From Shinella sumterensis (GTDB lineage Bacteria; Pseudomonadota; Alphaproteobacteria; Rhizobiales; Rhizobiaceae), in contig NZ_MYFN02000001.1 of the NCBI RefSeq assembly GCF_004514425.2, forward strand, positions 62,001 to 126,000: a stretch of DNA of 64,000 nt. Reading direction: 5' to 3'. Under the pieces are notes generated by a model, which was not told the origin of the DNA, ran no database searches, and saw nothing but the letters and a program-made list of their open reading frames with translations. A program made the position numbers and the translations under genes. Below, piece by piece: positions 35,338 to 43,892 of this stretch (the first letter of the stretch is position 1; each line of letters begins with the position of its first letter).

Positions 35338-37074
35338 ATGGGGTATGGCGTGTCAGGAACAGCGGGCGCATTGCGGCTTGAGCAGCAGACGAATGAAGCC
35401 GAACTCGTATCGCGGCTCGAAGGCGCGCGTTCTCGCATCGAGCAACGCTTTCTCGATGGCGGCGTCGTGCTGCTCGGCGTGCTCGACGTGCTCAACCGGC
35501 TCGTTGCGTCGCTGGAAAACCTCTCCGGTTCGCTGGGGGGCGATGAGACGGAAGCCACCACCGCGCGCCTCCTGGCGACGATCGACCAGCTGACGGCCTT
35601 GCCCGGCATCGAGGAGACGCGCCAGCAGCGGCTCGCCGGTGTGGCGCTCACCGAAAAATCCCTCGGCGCCCACATCGCCGCCATGCAGGAGACGTTGCGC
35701 TACCTGCGCACCTTCGCCACCACAGCCAAGATCACCGGCGCCGCGATCCCCGATTTCGCCGGCTTTGCGGAAGAAATCCTCGAACGCATTCAGTTCGGCA
35801 CGCGAGAGGTCAACGCCCTCGGCAGCAAGATCAGCACGCTCGGCACCGTCATTTCCAGCGCCTCGGCCGGTGGCGGAGATGCGCTGGAGCGCTTCCGCAG
35901 CAGCGTTCCTGATATCGCCGGCAACCTTTCACGCAACGCCGCGGACCTCGGCACGCAGCGCCGGCATCTTTCGCAGCTGGCCGGCAAGGTCGGCGCGTTG
36001 GCTCGCGGCGTGCAGGGCAAAGTGGCAACGACGCTCTCGGCCATGCAGATCGGCGACATCACGCGCCAACGCATCGAACACTGCCAGTCGGCCCTGACGA
36101 TGCTCGAAGCGGAGCTGACGGCGGGCGGCTTCGACAAGGAAGCATCGGCGCGCCTGACGCAGTTCATCCGCCATCTCGTCCACGCCCAGTTGGCGGAAAT
36201 CGCGCGTGATTTCGAGCGCGAATGCCGCACCGTCGTCCAGACGATCCGCAGTTTCGGCGCCGATGTCGATAACCTCATGACGCTCTATCGGGAGATGGAT
36301 GCCGGCGACGGCGCGTCCGCCGACCGCGCAATGCGCACGCTGGAGGCGGATATCGCCGCTGCGCGTGCGGTGGTGCGCGACATCGAGCAAGTGGCCGACA
36401 AGGCCAACACCCTTGGCGAAAGCACGGTCGCCACGGTGCGCGAACTTCTCAACGGCGTGAAGACCATCCAGCTGGTGCGCACCGATATCCAGTATATGGC
36501 ACTCAACACCAACCTGCGCTGCAGCAAGCTCGGCGAGGAAGGCCGCGCGATCAATGTCGTCACGGCGGAGCTGCGCAGTTTCTCCAGCCAGCTCGACGAG
36601 ACGGCGGAGCGCATCCTCACGGCGCTGCAATCGCTTGAAGAGGATGCCGGCAAGCTTGGCGCCGTCGGCGCTGTGGCCGGTGACCCGCTCGATGCGCGGC
36701 TTGAGGACGTTCTCGGCCATCTGCGCCAGACCGGTGACCGCATGGAAGAGGATATGACGGCCCTGCGCGCCTGCGCGGTCGATGTCACCGCAACGGCCGG
36801 ACGCATGGTGGAGGGCCTCGATTTCAATGCCGAACTCGGCGATGTCCTCGCGGATTGCACGGCGCGGGCGGGCGATCTCAGCGGGCCTGAGCTGCCGGAT
36901 ACGACCGGCCTCGAAGCCGTGCTTGCCGATCTCGGCGCGCGGATCGCCAGGACCTATACGATGGTGTCCGAGCGGGATGTGCACGCCCGCATCTTCGGCG
37001 TGGCCGCCGAGCCGACGGCCGCACCCGCTGCCGCCGGCAGCGACGAGGACCTCTTCGAGGACGCCCTGTTCTAG
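35338..37074 (+). CDS. Soluble chemoreceptor-like coiled-coil protein, divergent from the che operon
   Basis: A protein of about 578 residues (start at the ATG at 35338; the frame is open back to a TTG at 35302 and a clear ribosome site is lacking). It is mostly long helices with no membrane segment. Near residues 385-425, QYMALNTNLRCSKLGEEGRAINVVTAELRSF is a degenerate version of the receptor signalling tip ([16 protein letters not shown] and what follows). The C-terminus is acidic and ends DEDLFEDALF. It is likely a cytosolic partner of the chemotaxis array or a diverged soluble receptor. Its stop codon lies inside a long palindrome. Confidence 0.75.
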   Translation: MGYGVSGTAGALRLEQQTNEAELVSRLEGARSRIEQRFLDGGVVLLGVLDVLNRLVASLENLSGSLGGDETEATTARLLATIDQLTALPGIEETRQQRLAGVALTEKSLGAHIAAMQETLRYLRTFATTAKITGAAIPDFAGFAEEILERIQFGTREVNALGSKISTLGTVISSASAGGGDALERFRSSVPDIAGNLSRNAADLGTQRRHLSQLAGKVGALARGVQGKVATTLSAMQIGDITRQRIEHCQSALTMLEAELTAGGFDKEASARLTQFIRHLVHAQLAEIARDFERECRTVVQTIRSFGADVDNLMTLYREMDAGDGASADRAMRTLEADIAAARAVVRDIEQVADKANTLGESTVATVRELLNGVKTIQLVRTDIQYMALNTNLRCSKLGEEGRAINVVTAELRSFSSQLDETAERILTALQSLEEDAGKLGAVGAVAGDPLDARLEDVLGHLRQTGDRMEEDMTALRACAVDVTATAGRMVEGLDFNAELGDVLADCTARAGDLSGPELPDTTGLEAVLADLGARIARTYTMVSERDVHARIFGVAAEPTAAPAAAGSDEDLFEDALF

Positions 37075-37176
37075 AGCATTTCCGGTGAACTCCGGTTCAC
37101 CGGAAATGCTCTAGATTCCTGTTTTTACCGCATTATCCGACGCCGAAGCGACTTCGCTTCGGCTGGAAATGCTCTA
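37071..37176 (+). repeat. Palindromic intergenic repeat with terminator function, overlapping the stop codon
   Basis: Arms of 20 bp, CTAGAGCATTTCCGGTGAAC at 37071-37090 and its exact complement at 37095-37114, form a perfect stem with loop TCCG. A run with GTTTTT follows at about 37121. The TAG stop at 37072 is part of the left arm. A second hairpin, CCGAAGCG with CGCTTCGG (37143-37162), follows, then a further copy of the arm end, GGAAATGCTCTA, at 37165-37176. This looks like a mobile rhizobial palindromic element used as terminator. Confidence 0.8.
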
Positions 37177-37236
37177 AGCAGTGCCACGAGACGCCCGCTC
37201 GCTCCGGCGCTCGGATCGTGCGGCGATGACGATCGC

Positions 37237-38592
37237 TCAGCCGTCCGTTTTCTGCGTGAAGTCGCGGCGCACGATGCCGTGGCGCTGGAGCTTGTCGTAG
37301 AAAGTCTTGCGTGGAATGCCGAGTGCGGCGATCGTCTCCTGCACGTCGCCGCCTTGGGCGGACAGCGTATCGCGGATGATTTGCGCCTCCACCCTCTCCA
37401 GCCGCTCGGGAAGTGTGCCACCGTCACCACCGGCAGGCGCGGTCGTCGTCTGCGGCGCGGCGGGTGGCATCATGCCCAGCACGGCGCGTTCTGCGAAATG
37501 GGAAAGTTCGCGCACGTTGCCGGGCCAATCGTGCTCGGCCAGATGTTTGAGGATGGCGGCGGACAGGGGCGGGGCTTCACGCTGGAAGCGCCGCGCCGCG
37601 CGCTCTGCAAAATAGCTGAACAGCAGCGGAATATCCTCGCGCCGCTCGCGCAGCGGCGGGATTGTCAGCGACACCACATTGAGGCGATAATAGAGATCCT
37701 CGCGGAAGGTCTTGCGCTGTTCGGGATCGGCAAGATCGACCTTGGCGGCCGCAACGATGCGGATATCGACGGGGCGCACCTCGTTGGTGCCGAGCGGGGT
37801 TACTTCGCGCATCTCGAGAACGCGCAGCATCTGGATCTGCGTCGAAAGCGGCATGCTTTCCAGTTCGTCGAGAAAGAGCGTACCGCCGCTGGAATGTTCG
37901 ATGCGGCCGACACGCTTCTTCTGCGCGCCGGTAAAGGCGCCGGGCTCGTGGCCGAACAGTTCGCTCTCGATGACCTGTTCGGGCAGGGCGCCACAGTTGA
38001 GCGCGACGAAATTGCCCTTCGAGCGCCGGCTCCAGCCATGCAGCAGGCGCGCCACCACCTCCTTGCCGCTGCCCGTCTCGCCCGTCACGAGCACGTCGAC
38101 ATCGGTATCGGCGATCTGGCGCAGCGTCTGGCGCAGACGGTCCATCGCCATGGTCTGGCCGATCAGCGGAAAATCATCCTCTGCCTGCCGGGCGGCGTGC
38201 TTCAGGCGGCGGTTCTCCATGACCAGGTGGCGCTTTTCGGCGGCGCGATGCACGCACTGGATCAGGCGTTCGGCCGGGAAAGGCTTGGCGATGAAATCGT
38301 AGACGCCGTCCTGGATGGCCTTCACCGCCGTCGGGATGTCGCCGTGGCCGGTGACGAGGACCACCGGTATTTCGGCATCGATTGCGCGGATCCGCTCGAA
38401 AAGTTGCAGCCCGTCCATGCCCGGCATGCGGATATCGGAGACGACGACGCCGGCAAAGCCGCTGTCTATAGAGCCGAGGGCATCGGTCGCGCGGCCAAGC
38501 GGCGTCACGTCGAAGCCCGCCAGTTCCAGCGTCTGCGCGGTCGCGTGCAGCAGCTGCCCGTCGTCGTCGATGAGGAGAACGGGTGTGCTCAT
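37237..38592 (-). CDS. dctD: C4-dicarboxylate transport response regulator DctD (sigma-54 activator)
   Basis: A 451-residue protein with receiver (Asp53 in [12 protein letters not shown]), AAA+ domain (Walker A GETGSGKE at 171-178, GAFTGA at 218-223, [11 protein letters not shown] as Walker B) and a Fis-type helix-turn-helix ([17 protein letters not shown]). Its ATG overlaps the dctB stop as ATGA. With dctB and the divergent dctA this is the classical Rhizobium dct locus: DctD activates dctA from sites at 40441-40489 with RpoN. Confidence 0.95.
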   Translation of the reverse strand: MSTPVLLIDDDGQLLHATAQTLELAGFDVTPLGRATDALGSIDSGFAGVVVSDIRMPGMDGLQLFERIRAIDAEIPVVLVTGHGDIPTAVKAIQDGVYDFIAKPFPAERLIQCVHRAAEKRHLVMENRRLKHAARQAEDDFPLIGQTMAMDRLRQTLRQIADTDVDVLVTGETGSGKEVVARLLHGWSRRSKGNFVALNCGALPEQVIESELFGHEPGAFTGAQKKRVGRIEHSSGGTLFLDELESMPLSTQIQMLRVLEMREVTPLGTNEVRPVDIRIVAAAKVDLADPEQRKTFREDLYYRLNVVSLTIPPLRERREDIPLLFSYFAERAARRFQREAPPLSAAILKHLAEHDWPGNVRELSHFAERAVLGMMPPAAPQTTTAPAGGDGGTLPERLERVEAQIIRDTLSAQGGDVQETIAALGIPRKTFYDKLQRHGIVRRDFTQKTDG

Positions 38593-40430
38593 GGCGCGGC
38601 CTTTCTGAGATGCACGCGGAATGTGGCACCACGCGTGTCCGTTTCGACCTCCAGCCGGCCGCCGTAATCGGAAACGATGTCCTTGACGATGACGAGACCA
38701 AGCCCCAGGCCCGCCTCCTTGGACGTGTTGAAGGGCTCGAACAGGGAGGCGAGGATCGTGTCTGAAAGGCCGGGACCGTTGTCTGCAACCGTCAGGGCGA
38801 TCTCCGTCCCGTTTTCCTCGACGGTAACATCCACCCGGCCGTCCGCCTTTTCCGCAACGGCTTCCAGTGCGTTCTGAAAGAGGTTGATAAACACCTGTTC
38901 CAACCGAAGCCGGTTTCCCATGACCTCCAGGCCGGCCGGGAAGGGGGCGATGATCAGACGATCGAGACGGCCGGTGAAGCGGCTGCGCAGCAGCAGGACA
39001 GCGCCGTCCAGGGCCGCGCGCAGGTTCACCGGCTCCTCGCCCGAGCGGCCCTTGCGCGCCAACGCCTTCAGGTCTTCCGTGATCGTCGCGATGCGGTCCG
39101 TCAGGCCGGCGATATGATCGAGATTTTCCGCCACGGGCTCCGTGCGGCCGCGCCCGAGGAAGACCTTGGCGTTGTCGGCATAGGCGCGGATGGTGGCGAG
39201 CGGCTGGTTGATCTCATGCGCCACGCCGGCGGCCACCTGGCCAAGGATGGCAAGCCGGTTGGCCTGCACCAGATCCTGCTGCACGGCCTGCAATTGCGTC
39301 TCGGTTCGATGGTGATCGACGATTTCGGCCTCCAGGCGGTCGCGGGCGAGACTGAGGTCACGCGTGCGCTCCACCACCCGGCGCTCGAGCTCCTCGCGCG
39401 CCGCCTGGTCGCGTACCGCGCCCGCAAGCGCCGTCTGGCGGCGGCGCAGCCATATCGCGGCGGCAATGGCGGCCACGCCGATGAGGAGCAGGGCCAGCAA
39501 CTGTGCCTGACGCCGTCCGGCCGCAACCGCCTCCGTCACCGGTACGAGATACTCGAACCGCCAGGGCGTTGTGGCCACGGGTACTGAAATGCGCAGATAG
39601 TTCTCGCTTCCGCCGCCCGGTTCGACGACGCGGATGATGTTGTCGTCGGCCGTGGGCATGAAGGGCAGCGGCAAAAGCGGGGCCTCGCCGAACTGAAGGC
39701 TCTCGCGGATGGCCGCGAGGTTTTCGGCGGGCAGCGGCTGCGTGGTCATGAAGCGCCAGGACGGGATGCTGGTGATCAGCACCACATGGCCGGGATCGAC
39801 CACATAGGAGGGGCGCTGCGTTTCATGCCAGTCCTGTTCGAGCTGGTCGAATTCCATTTTGACGACCACGACCCCGAGCGGCGCGGACGGCGGGCCGATC
39901 CGGTGCGAGATGTACAGGCCCGGCCGTTTGCTGACGGAGCCGAGCGCGAAATGCTCCGCCGTGCCGTCCTGCATCGCGCGGAAGAAATAGGGACGGAACG
40001 AATAGTCGTTGCCGACGAAACTCGTCGGTTCGCGCCAGTTGCTGGCCGATATCGTCATGCCGGCCGCATCCATCACATAGATCACCGCGGCACTGGTGCC
40101 GGCCACCAGTTCCTCCAGCTTGCGATCAAGCGTGGCGCGGGGCGCAGGATCGGCGGCCGTCAGGGCGTCGGCGAGATCGCGGTCGCGCGAAAGAAGGAAG
40201 GGCAGGGCGCGGGGGCGCTCCAGCACGGCGCGCAGCAGCGCGACCTTCAGATTGGCATCGGTGCGGCCCTGCTCCTCCAGGCCGGCAAGCGCGGAGGCGC
40301 GGCCATAAAGACCGGCGGCATGGAGCGCACCGATCAATGCAAACAACAGCACGACTGCAAAGGCGAGCCATTGCCGCCGCGCGATGCGCGAAAGCTCTGT
40401 CTGGTCGGGGCTCGCCGCAGAAGTTTCCAT
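38589..40430 (-). CDS. dctB: C4-dicarboxylate sensor histidine kinase DctB
   Basis: A 613-residue kinase with TM1 about 21-40, a PAS/cache-like periplasmic sensor domain of about 250 residues, TM2 near 295-315, a coiled coil, an H-box ([18 protein letters not shown]) and ATPase motifs [18 protein letters not shown] and GLGLGLVI. The ATG at 40430 (METSAAS) is preferred to the upstream TTG at 40448, which would lie in the DctD-binding region. It senses succinate, fumarate and malate and phosphorylates DctD. Confidence 0.95.
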   Translation of the reverse strand: METSAASPDQTELSRIARRQWLAFAVVLLFALIGALHAAGLYGRASALAGLEEQGRTDANLKVALLRAVLERPRALPFLLSRDRDLADALTAADPAPRATLDRKLEELVAGTSAAVIYVMDAAGMTISASNWREPTSFVGNDYSFRPYFFRAMQDGTAEHFALGSVSKRPGLYISHRIGPPSAPLGVVVVKMEFDQLEQDWHETQRPSYVVDPGHVVLITSIPSWRFMTTQPLPAENLAAIRESLQFGEAPLLPLPFMPTADDNIIRVVEPGGGSENYLRISVPVATTPWRFEYLVPVTEAVAAGRRQAQLLALLLIGVAAIAAAIWLRRRQTALAGAVRDQAAREELERRVVERTRDLSLARDRLEAEIVDHHRTETQLQAVQQDLVQANRLAILGQVAAGVAHEINQPLATIRAYADNAKVFLGRGRTEPVAENLDHIAGLTDRIATITEDLKALARKGRSGEEPVNLRAALDGAVLLLRSRFTGRLDRLIIAPFPAGLEVMGNRLRLEQVFINLFQNALEAVAEKADGRVDVTVEENGTEIALTVADNGPGLSDTILASLFEPFNTSKEAGLGLGLVIVKDIVSDYGGRLEVETDTRGATFRVHLRKAAP

Positions 40431-40440
40431 CGGCCATTTC

Positions 40441-40457
40441 GAGCACAAATCCGCACA
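40441..40457. promoter_or_regulatory. DctD-type upstream site 1
   Basis: GAGCACAAATCCGCACA; its complement TGTGCGGATTTGTGCTC shares GTGCGGATT with site 2 and has an imperfect dyad. It is about 125 bases upstream of the dctA sigma-54 promoter and just before the dctB start. Confidence 0.6.
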
Positions 40458-40473
40458 GAGCTCAATGAAATTC

Positions 40474-40489
40474 GTGCGGATTATCGCAC
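40474..40489. promoter_or_regulatory. DctD-type upstream site 2 (GTGCG-N6-CGCAC)
   Basis: GTGCGGATTATCGCAC is a perfect dyad with five-base arms, about 90 bases upstream of the dctA promoter. Two such sites in tandem are the normal enhancer arrangement for DctD. Confidence 0.75.
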
Positions 40490-40563
40490 ATTGCTGAGGG
40501 GGTCGGTTGCCGATGCCAAAAATTATTCTTTGATTTCAACAGTGTAATGCACGGTCCGCGATC

Positions 40564-40579
40564 TGGCACAGCCTTTGCT
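40564..40579 (+). promoter_or_regulatory. Sigma-54 promoter of dctA
   Basis: TGGCACAGCCTTTGCT fits the -24/-12 consensus exactly, 74 bases before the dctA ATG. Confidence 0.93.
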
Positions 40580-40652
40580 GAAGGAATGTCATGTTCAGCA
40601 AACCACCCCGGGAAGAGCCGGTTTTCCGGTTGGGGTGTCACAGGAGGAAATC

Positions 40653-41984
40653 ATGCAGATCTCGGCTGTCGATACGCATCCGCGCACACCTCTCCCATTT
40701 TATCGTCACCTCTATTTCCAGGTGATCGTCGCCATCGTTGCCGGCATGCTCGTCGGCCACTTCTATCCGGATTTCGGCGCCAGCCTGAAGCCGCTCGGCG
40801 ATGCCTTCATCCGTCTCGTCAAGATGATCATCGCACCGGTGATCTTCCTGACGGTCGCCACCGGTATCGCGGGCATGTCGGATCTCAAAAAGGTCGGGCG
40901 CGTCGCCGGCAAGGCGATGATCTACTTCCTCACCTTTTCCACTCTGGCGCTCGCCGTGGGCATGCTCGTCGCGAATGTCGTGCAGCCGGGTGCGGGCATG
41001 AATATCGATCCGGCCACGCTCGATGCCAATGCGGTGGCGACCTACGCCACCAAGGCGCATGAATCGACCATCACCGGCTTCCTGATGAACATCATCCCGC
41101 AGACCATCGTCGGCGCCTTCGCCGAAGGGGATATCCTGCAGGTTCTGTTCTTCTCGGTGCTGTTCGGCGTCGCGCTCGGCATGGTGGGCGACCAGGGCAA
41201 GCCGGTCGTCGACTTCCTCCAGTCGCTGACCAGCCCGATCTTCCGCCTGGTCGCCATCCTGATGAAGGCTGCGCCCATCGGCGCCTTCGGGGCCATGGCC
41301 TTCACCATCGGCAAATACGGCATCGGCTCGGTGGCCAATCTCGCCTTCCTGATCGCCACCTTCTACATCACGTCGTTCCTCTTCGTCTTCGTCGTGCTGG
41401 GTGCGGTCGCGCGCTACAACGGCTTCTCCATCATCGCGCTCATCCGCTACATCAAGGAAGAACTGCTGCTCGTGCTGGGCACGTCGTCCTCCGAGGCGGC
41501 GCTTCCCGGCCTGATGCAGAAGATGGAAAAGGCCGGCTGCAAGCGCTCGGTCGTCGGCCTCGTCATCCCGACGGGCTACTCCTTCAACCTCGACGGCACC
41601 AATATCTACATGACGCTGGCGGCCCTGTTCATCGCGCAGGCGGTGGGTATCCAGCTGTCCTTCGCCGATCAGGTCCTGCTTCTGCTCGTCGCCATGCTGA
41701 GCTCCAAGGGTGCTGCCGGCATCACCGGCGCCGGCTTCATCACGCTCGCCGCAACGCTGTCGGTCGTTCCCTCCGTGCCGGTCGCCGGCATGGCGCTGAT
41801 CCTCGGCATCGACCGCTTCATGTCGGAATGCCGCGCGCTCACCAACTTCGTCGGCAACGCGGTCGCGACCATCGTCGTGGCCCGTTGGGAAAACGAGCTT
41901 GACGTGGAGCGTCTCAACGAAGCGCTGAACGGCAATGCCCTTCCGCTGCCCGAAGAGGTTCCGGTGCTCCAGCCGGCCGAATAA
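40653..41984 (+). CDS. dctA: C4-dicarboxylate:cation symporter DctA
   Basis: A 443-residue DAACS-family transporter. It contains the serine-rich loop [47 protein letters not shown] and [20 protein letters not shown], the transport-core motifs of this family. AGGAGGA lies six bases before the ATG. It imports succinate, fumarate and malate, the main carbon source of bacteroids in symbiotic relatives. Divergent dctBD and a sigma-54 promoter complete the regulon. Confidence 0.97.
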   Translation: MQISAVDTHPRTPLPFYRHLYFQVIVAIVAGMLVGHFYPDFGASLKPLGDAFIRLVKMIIAPVIFLTVATGIAGMSDLKKVGRVAGKAMIYFLTFSTLALAVGMLVANVVQPGAGMNIDPATLDANAVATYATKAHESTITGFLMNIIPQTIVGAFAEGDILQVLFFSVLFGVALGMVGDQGKPVVDFLQSLTSPIFRLVAILMKAAPIGAFGAMAFTIGKYGIGSVANLAFLIATFYITSFLFVFVVLGAVARYNGFSIIALIRYIKEELLLVLGTSSSEAALPGLMQKMEKAGCKRSVVGLVIPTGYSFNLDGTNIYMTLAALFIAQAVGIQLSFADQVLLLLVAMLSSKGAAGITGAGFITLAATLSVVPSVPVAGMALILGIDRFMSECRALTNFVGNAVATIVVARWENELDVERLNEALNGNALPLPEEVPVLQPAE

Positions 41985-42025
41985 GCCGCACACCATCGTA
42001 TGGTCCCGCCAAGGCGGTGCCGTAG

Positions 42026-42055
42026 CGCCCGGGCCCTGCGCCCGGGCGTTCTGCT
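42026..42055 (+). terminator. Hairpin terminator after dctA
   Basis: A nine-bp GC stem (CGCCCGGGC with GCCCGGGCG, loop CCTGC) is followed by TTCTGCTTTC, 40 bases after the dctA stop. The tract is imperfect, so termination may be partial. Confidence 0.65.
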
Positions 42056-42076
42056 TTCAGGCGTTTGCCCTGCGTT

Positions 42077-42559
42077 TCAGTCGCGCGCGGGCAGGAGGGT
42101 CGCGAGCGGCAGCACCGTTTCCTCCTTCACCGTCTTGGTGACGATGTAGGTGAAATAGCGGTCGATGCCGAGTTCGCGGTCCAGCAGGCCGTCGACCAGC
42201 CGCTGATAGGCGTCGATGTCGGGGGCCATGATACGCAGGATGTAATCCACGCCGCCGCCGACGGACCAGCAGGCCACGATTTCCGGCGTGGCGGCGACGG
42301 CGCGCTCGAAGCGTTCGAAATCCGCCTGCCGGTGATTTGCCAGCGTCACTTCCATCATGACGCTCGCCACCGGCGCGACACGCCGCACGGCAACGCGCGC
42401 ATGATAGCCGGTGACGATGCCGGCCTTCTCAAGCTTGCGCAGCCGCAGCCAGCAGGGCGTGGGAGACAGGCCCGCCTTCTCCGCCAACGCCAGCTTGGTG
42501 ATGCGCCCGTTCTCCTGGATGGCTTCCAGGATGCGCAGGTCGATGGCGTCGAGTTTCAT
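42077..42559 (-). CDS. Lrp/AsnC-family transcriptional regulator
   Basis: A 160-residue Lrp-type protein: helix-turn-helix in the first 60 residues (LAEKAGLSPTPCWLRLRKLEKAGIV) and a RAM ligand-binding domain (VMMEVTLANHRQADFERFERAV, then GGGVDYILRIMAPDIDAY). Such proteins respond to amino acids. There is no divergent partner within 130 bases, only a small gene on the same strand upstream, so the target is unclear; the amine catabolic genes from 43893 onwards are a possible regulon. Confidence 0.92.
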   Translation of the reverse strand: MKLDAIDLRILEAIQENGRITKLALAEKAGLSPTPCWLRLRKLEKAGIVTGYHARVAVRRVAPVASVMMEVTLANHRQADFERFERAVAATPEIVACWSVGGGVDYILRIMAPDIDAYQRLVDGLLDRELGIDRYFTYIVTKTVKEETVLPLATLLPARD

Positions 42560-42693
42560 GCGGGGCGCTCTCCGGGCGGCGTCAGATCGGTGGCGACCTG
42601 CTATATCCGAATTGCAGCGGCCGGCCTATCTCTCCCGTGCCGCGTCGTACAAGCTCTCCACCATATCCGGTCCGCCCGGGCTCGGGATCAGGC

Positions 42694-42939
42694 TCAGGAT
42701 ATGGCGGCAGGCACGGGCATGTCGGCGGGGGTGATCCAGACGCGCCCGTCGAAGGCGAGTTCGCCATCCGCGAGCTTGCGGCTGGCAATGGCCTCGATAA
42801 GGCCGAGCTTGGTGGTGACGTCGCCGATCGTGCCGTCATCGACGATGCAGACCGCCTGGCACCTGCGCTCGTCGCGCATGACGAGGAGCGTGTGCTGGCC
42901 ATCCTGCCTCATCTTGCCCGGCATCGTCATCAGTGTCAT
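42694..42939 (-). CDS. Small conserved-looking protein of unknown function
   Basis: Frame of 81 residues with a good ribosome site (AAGGAG eight bases before the ATG). The product (MTLMTMPGKMRQDGQHTLLV at the start) looks like a small mixed alpha/beta domain and ends in VPAAIS. I do not recognise a family. A CtrA-type box at 42999 lies 60 bases upstream, which favours a real, cell-cycle-regulated gene. Confidence 0.6.
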   Translation of the reverse strand: MTLMTMPGKMRQDGQHTLLVMRDERRCQAVCIVDDGTIGDVTTKLGLIEAIASRKLADGELAFDGRVWITPADMPVPAAIS

Positions 42940-43404
42940 TCGGCGTCTCCTTCCGTTCGGATATCGAGCCCCAGATCGGCGAGGGTCCGGCAGTTTGGTT
43001 AACAAATGGTTAACGTGGCCGTCTTGACGCCCGGCGGAGCCGGCAGCCGCGTGGTAATGCGCCCGCCGTTGTTTCGTTCCAGAGCTTATGGGCCAGAGCT
43101 TACGGGCATTGCCTATCCGCCCGCGAGGCATGCGGTTTGCGTCGGGGCGCTGAACGGAAAAGAACGTTCCGAAAAGAAGTCTATAAAAGAGATGGAATTT
43201 GTGTTGCCGCATTGGGGGCAGCATGGACCGACGCAGCATCAGCGACGGTCGTGCCAAACAGCGGCTGCGACGCATGAGGAGAACGGCAAATAGGGGGCAG
43301 GACAGCCGTCAGGCGTCTGAGGTCGGCGGACCGTGACCGCACGCGCGGCTTCACGGCAGGACCGGACGGTCGCACCGGCATGGCCGGCACGACACAGGGT
43401 TGGG
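42940..43404. other. Gene-poor region with a CtrA-type box and a tandem repeat
   Basis: Some 465 bases without a convincing gene. It holds the CtrA-type site at 42999, a 14-bp direct repeat CCAGAGCTTAYGGG (43079-43092 and 43093-43106) and an AACGTT-centred palindrome near 43155. Open frames on either strand lack ribosome sites and protein-like composition. Confidence 0.6.
42999..43013. promoter_or_regulatory. CtrA-type binding site TTAA-N7-TTAA
   Basis: TTAACAAATGGTTAA matches the alphaproteobacterial CtrA consensus with the exact seven-base spacing and a C after the second half. It is 60 bases upstream of the small gene whose ATG is at 42939. Confidence 0.65.
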
Positions 43405-43791
43405 TCAGGTGTTCTCGGACCGGCGTACGAGCTGGCCCTGTTCGGCCTTGTAGAAATATTGGCTCGCGACGAGCCATCCCTTGAGCGGGCGCAAAGGCGG
43501 GATACAGGTGAGCAGCATGAAGGGGCCGGTCACAAAGAGCTGCGTCAACAGCGACGCATTGTAATTCACCTCCAGCCACACGGCGAGGGCCGCGCTCGGG
43601 ATACAGGCAAAGATCATGACGAAGAAGGCCGGGCCATCGGCGGGATCGGCGAAGGCGTAATCAAGCCCACAGGCCTCGCAGCGCGGCGCCATCTTGAGGA
43701 AACCCTTGAACAGGTGACCCTGGCCGCAGCGCGGACACCGGCCGCGAATGCCCGTTTGGAGGGGCGGAAGTGCGGGATAGGTCTCACTCAT
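43405..43791 (-). CDS. DUF983 family membrane protein with zinc ribbon
   Basis: A 128-residue protein: an N-terminal four-cysteine ribbon (CPRCGQGHLFKGFLKMAPRCEAC) and two membrane helices (about 52-72 and 78-98). This is the DUF983 layout, of unknown function. The start at MSETYPAL was chosen because the ribbon then begins at residue 15, as in the family; the longer frame adds 12 residues. Confidence 0.88.
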   Translation of the reverse strand: MSETYPALPPLQTGIRGRCPRCGQGHLFKGFLKMAPRCEACGLDYAFADPADGPAFFVMIFACIPSAALAVWLEVNYNASLLTQLFVTGPFMLLTCIPPLRPLKGWLVASQYFYKAEQGQLVRRSENT

Positions 43792-43892
43792 GACACATGC
43801 CTTTTCGTAACCGTTCAATCCTGTCATTCAATGCAGTCATATAGATGTGCGTATCCTGTCAATCTGTCGATTAGACATGATGACGCAGGTCG

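Noticed and set aside
43150-43170. Possible SOS (LexA) box GAAC-N6-GAAC
   Set aside because: The alphaproteobacterial consensus needs seven bases between half-sites, and no DNA-repair gene follows.
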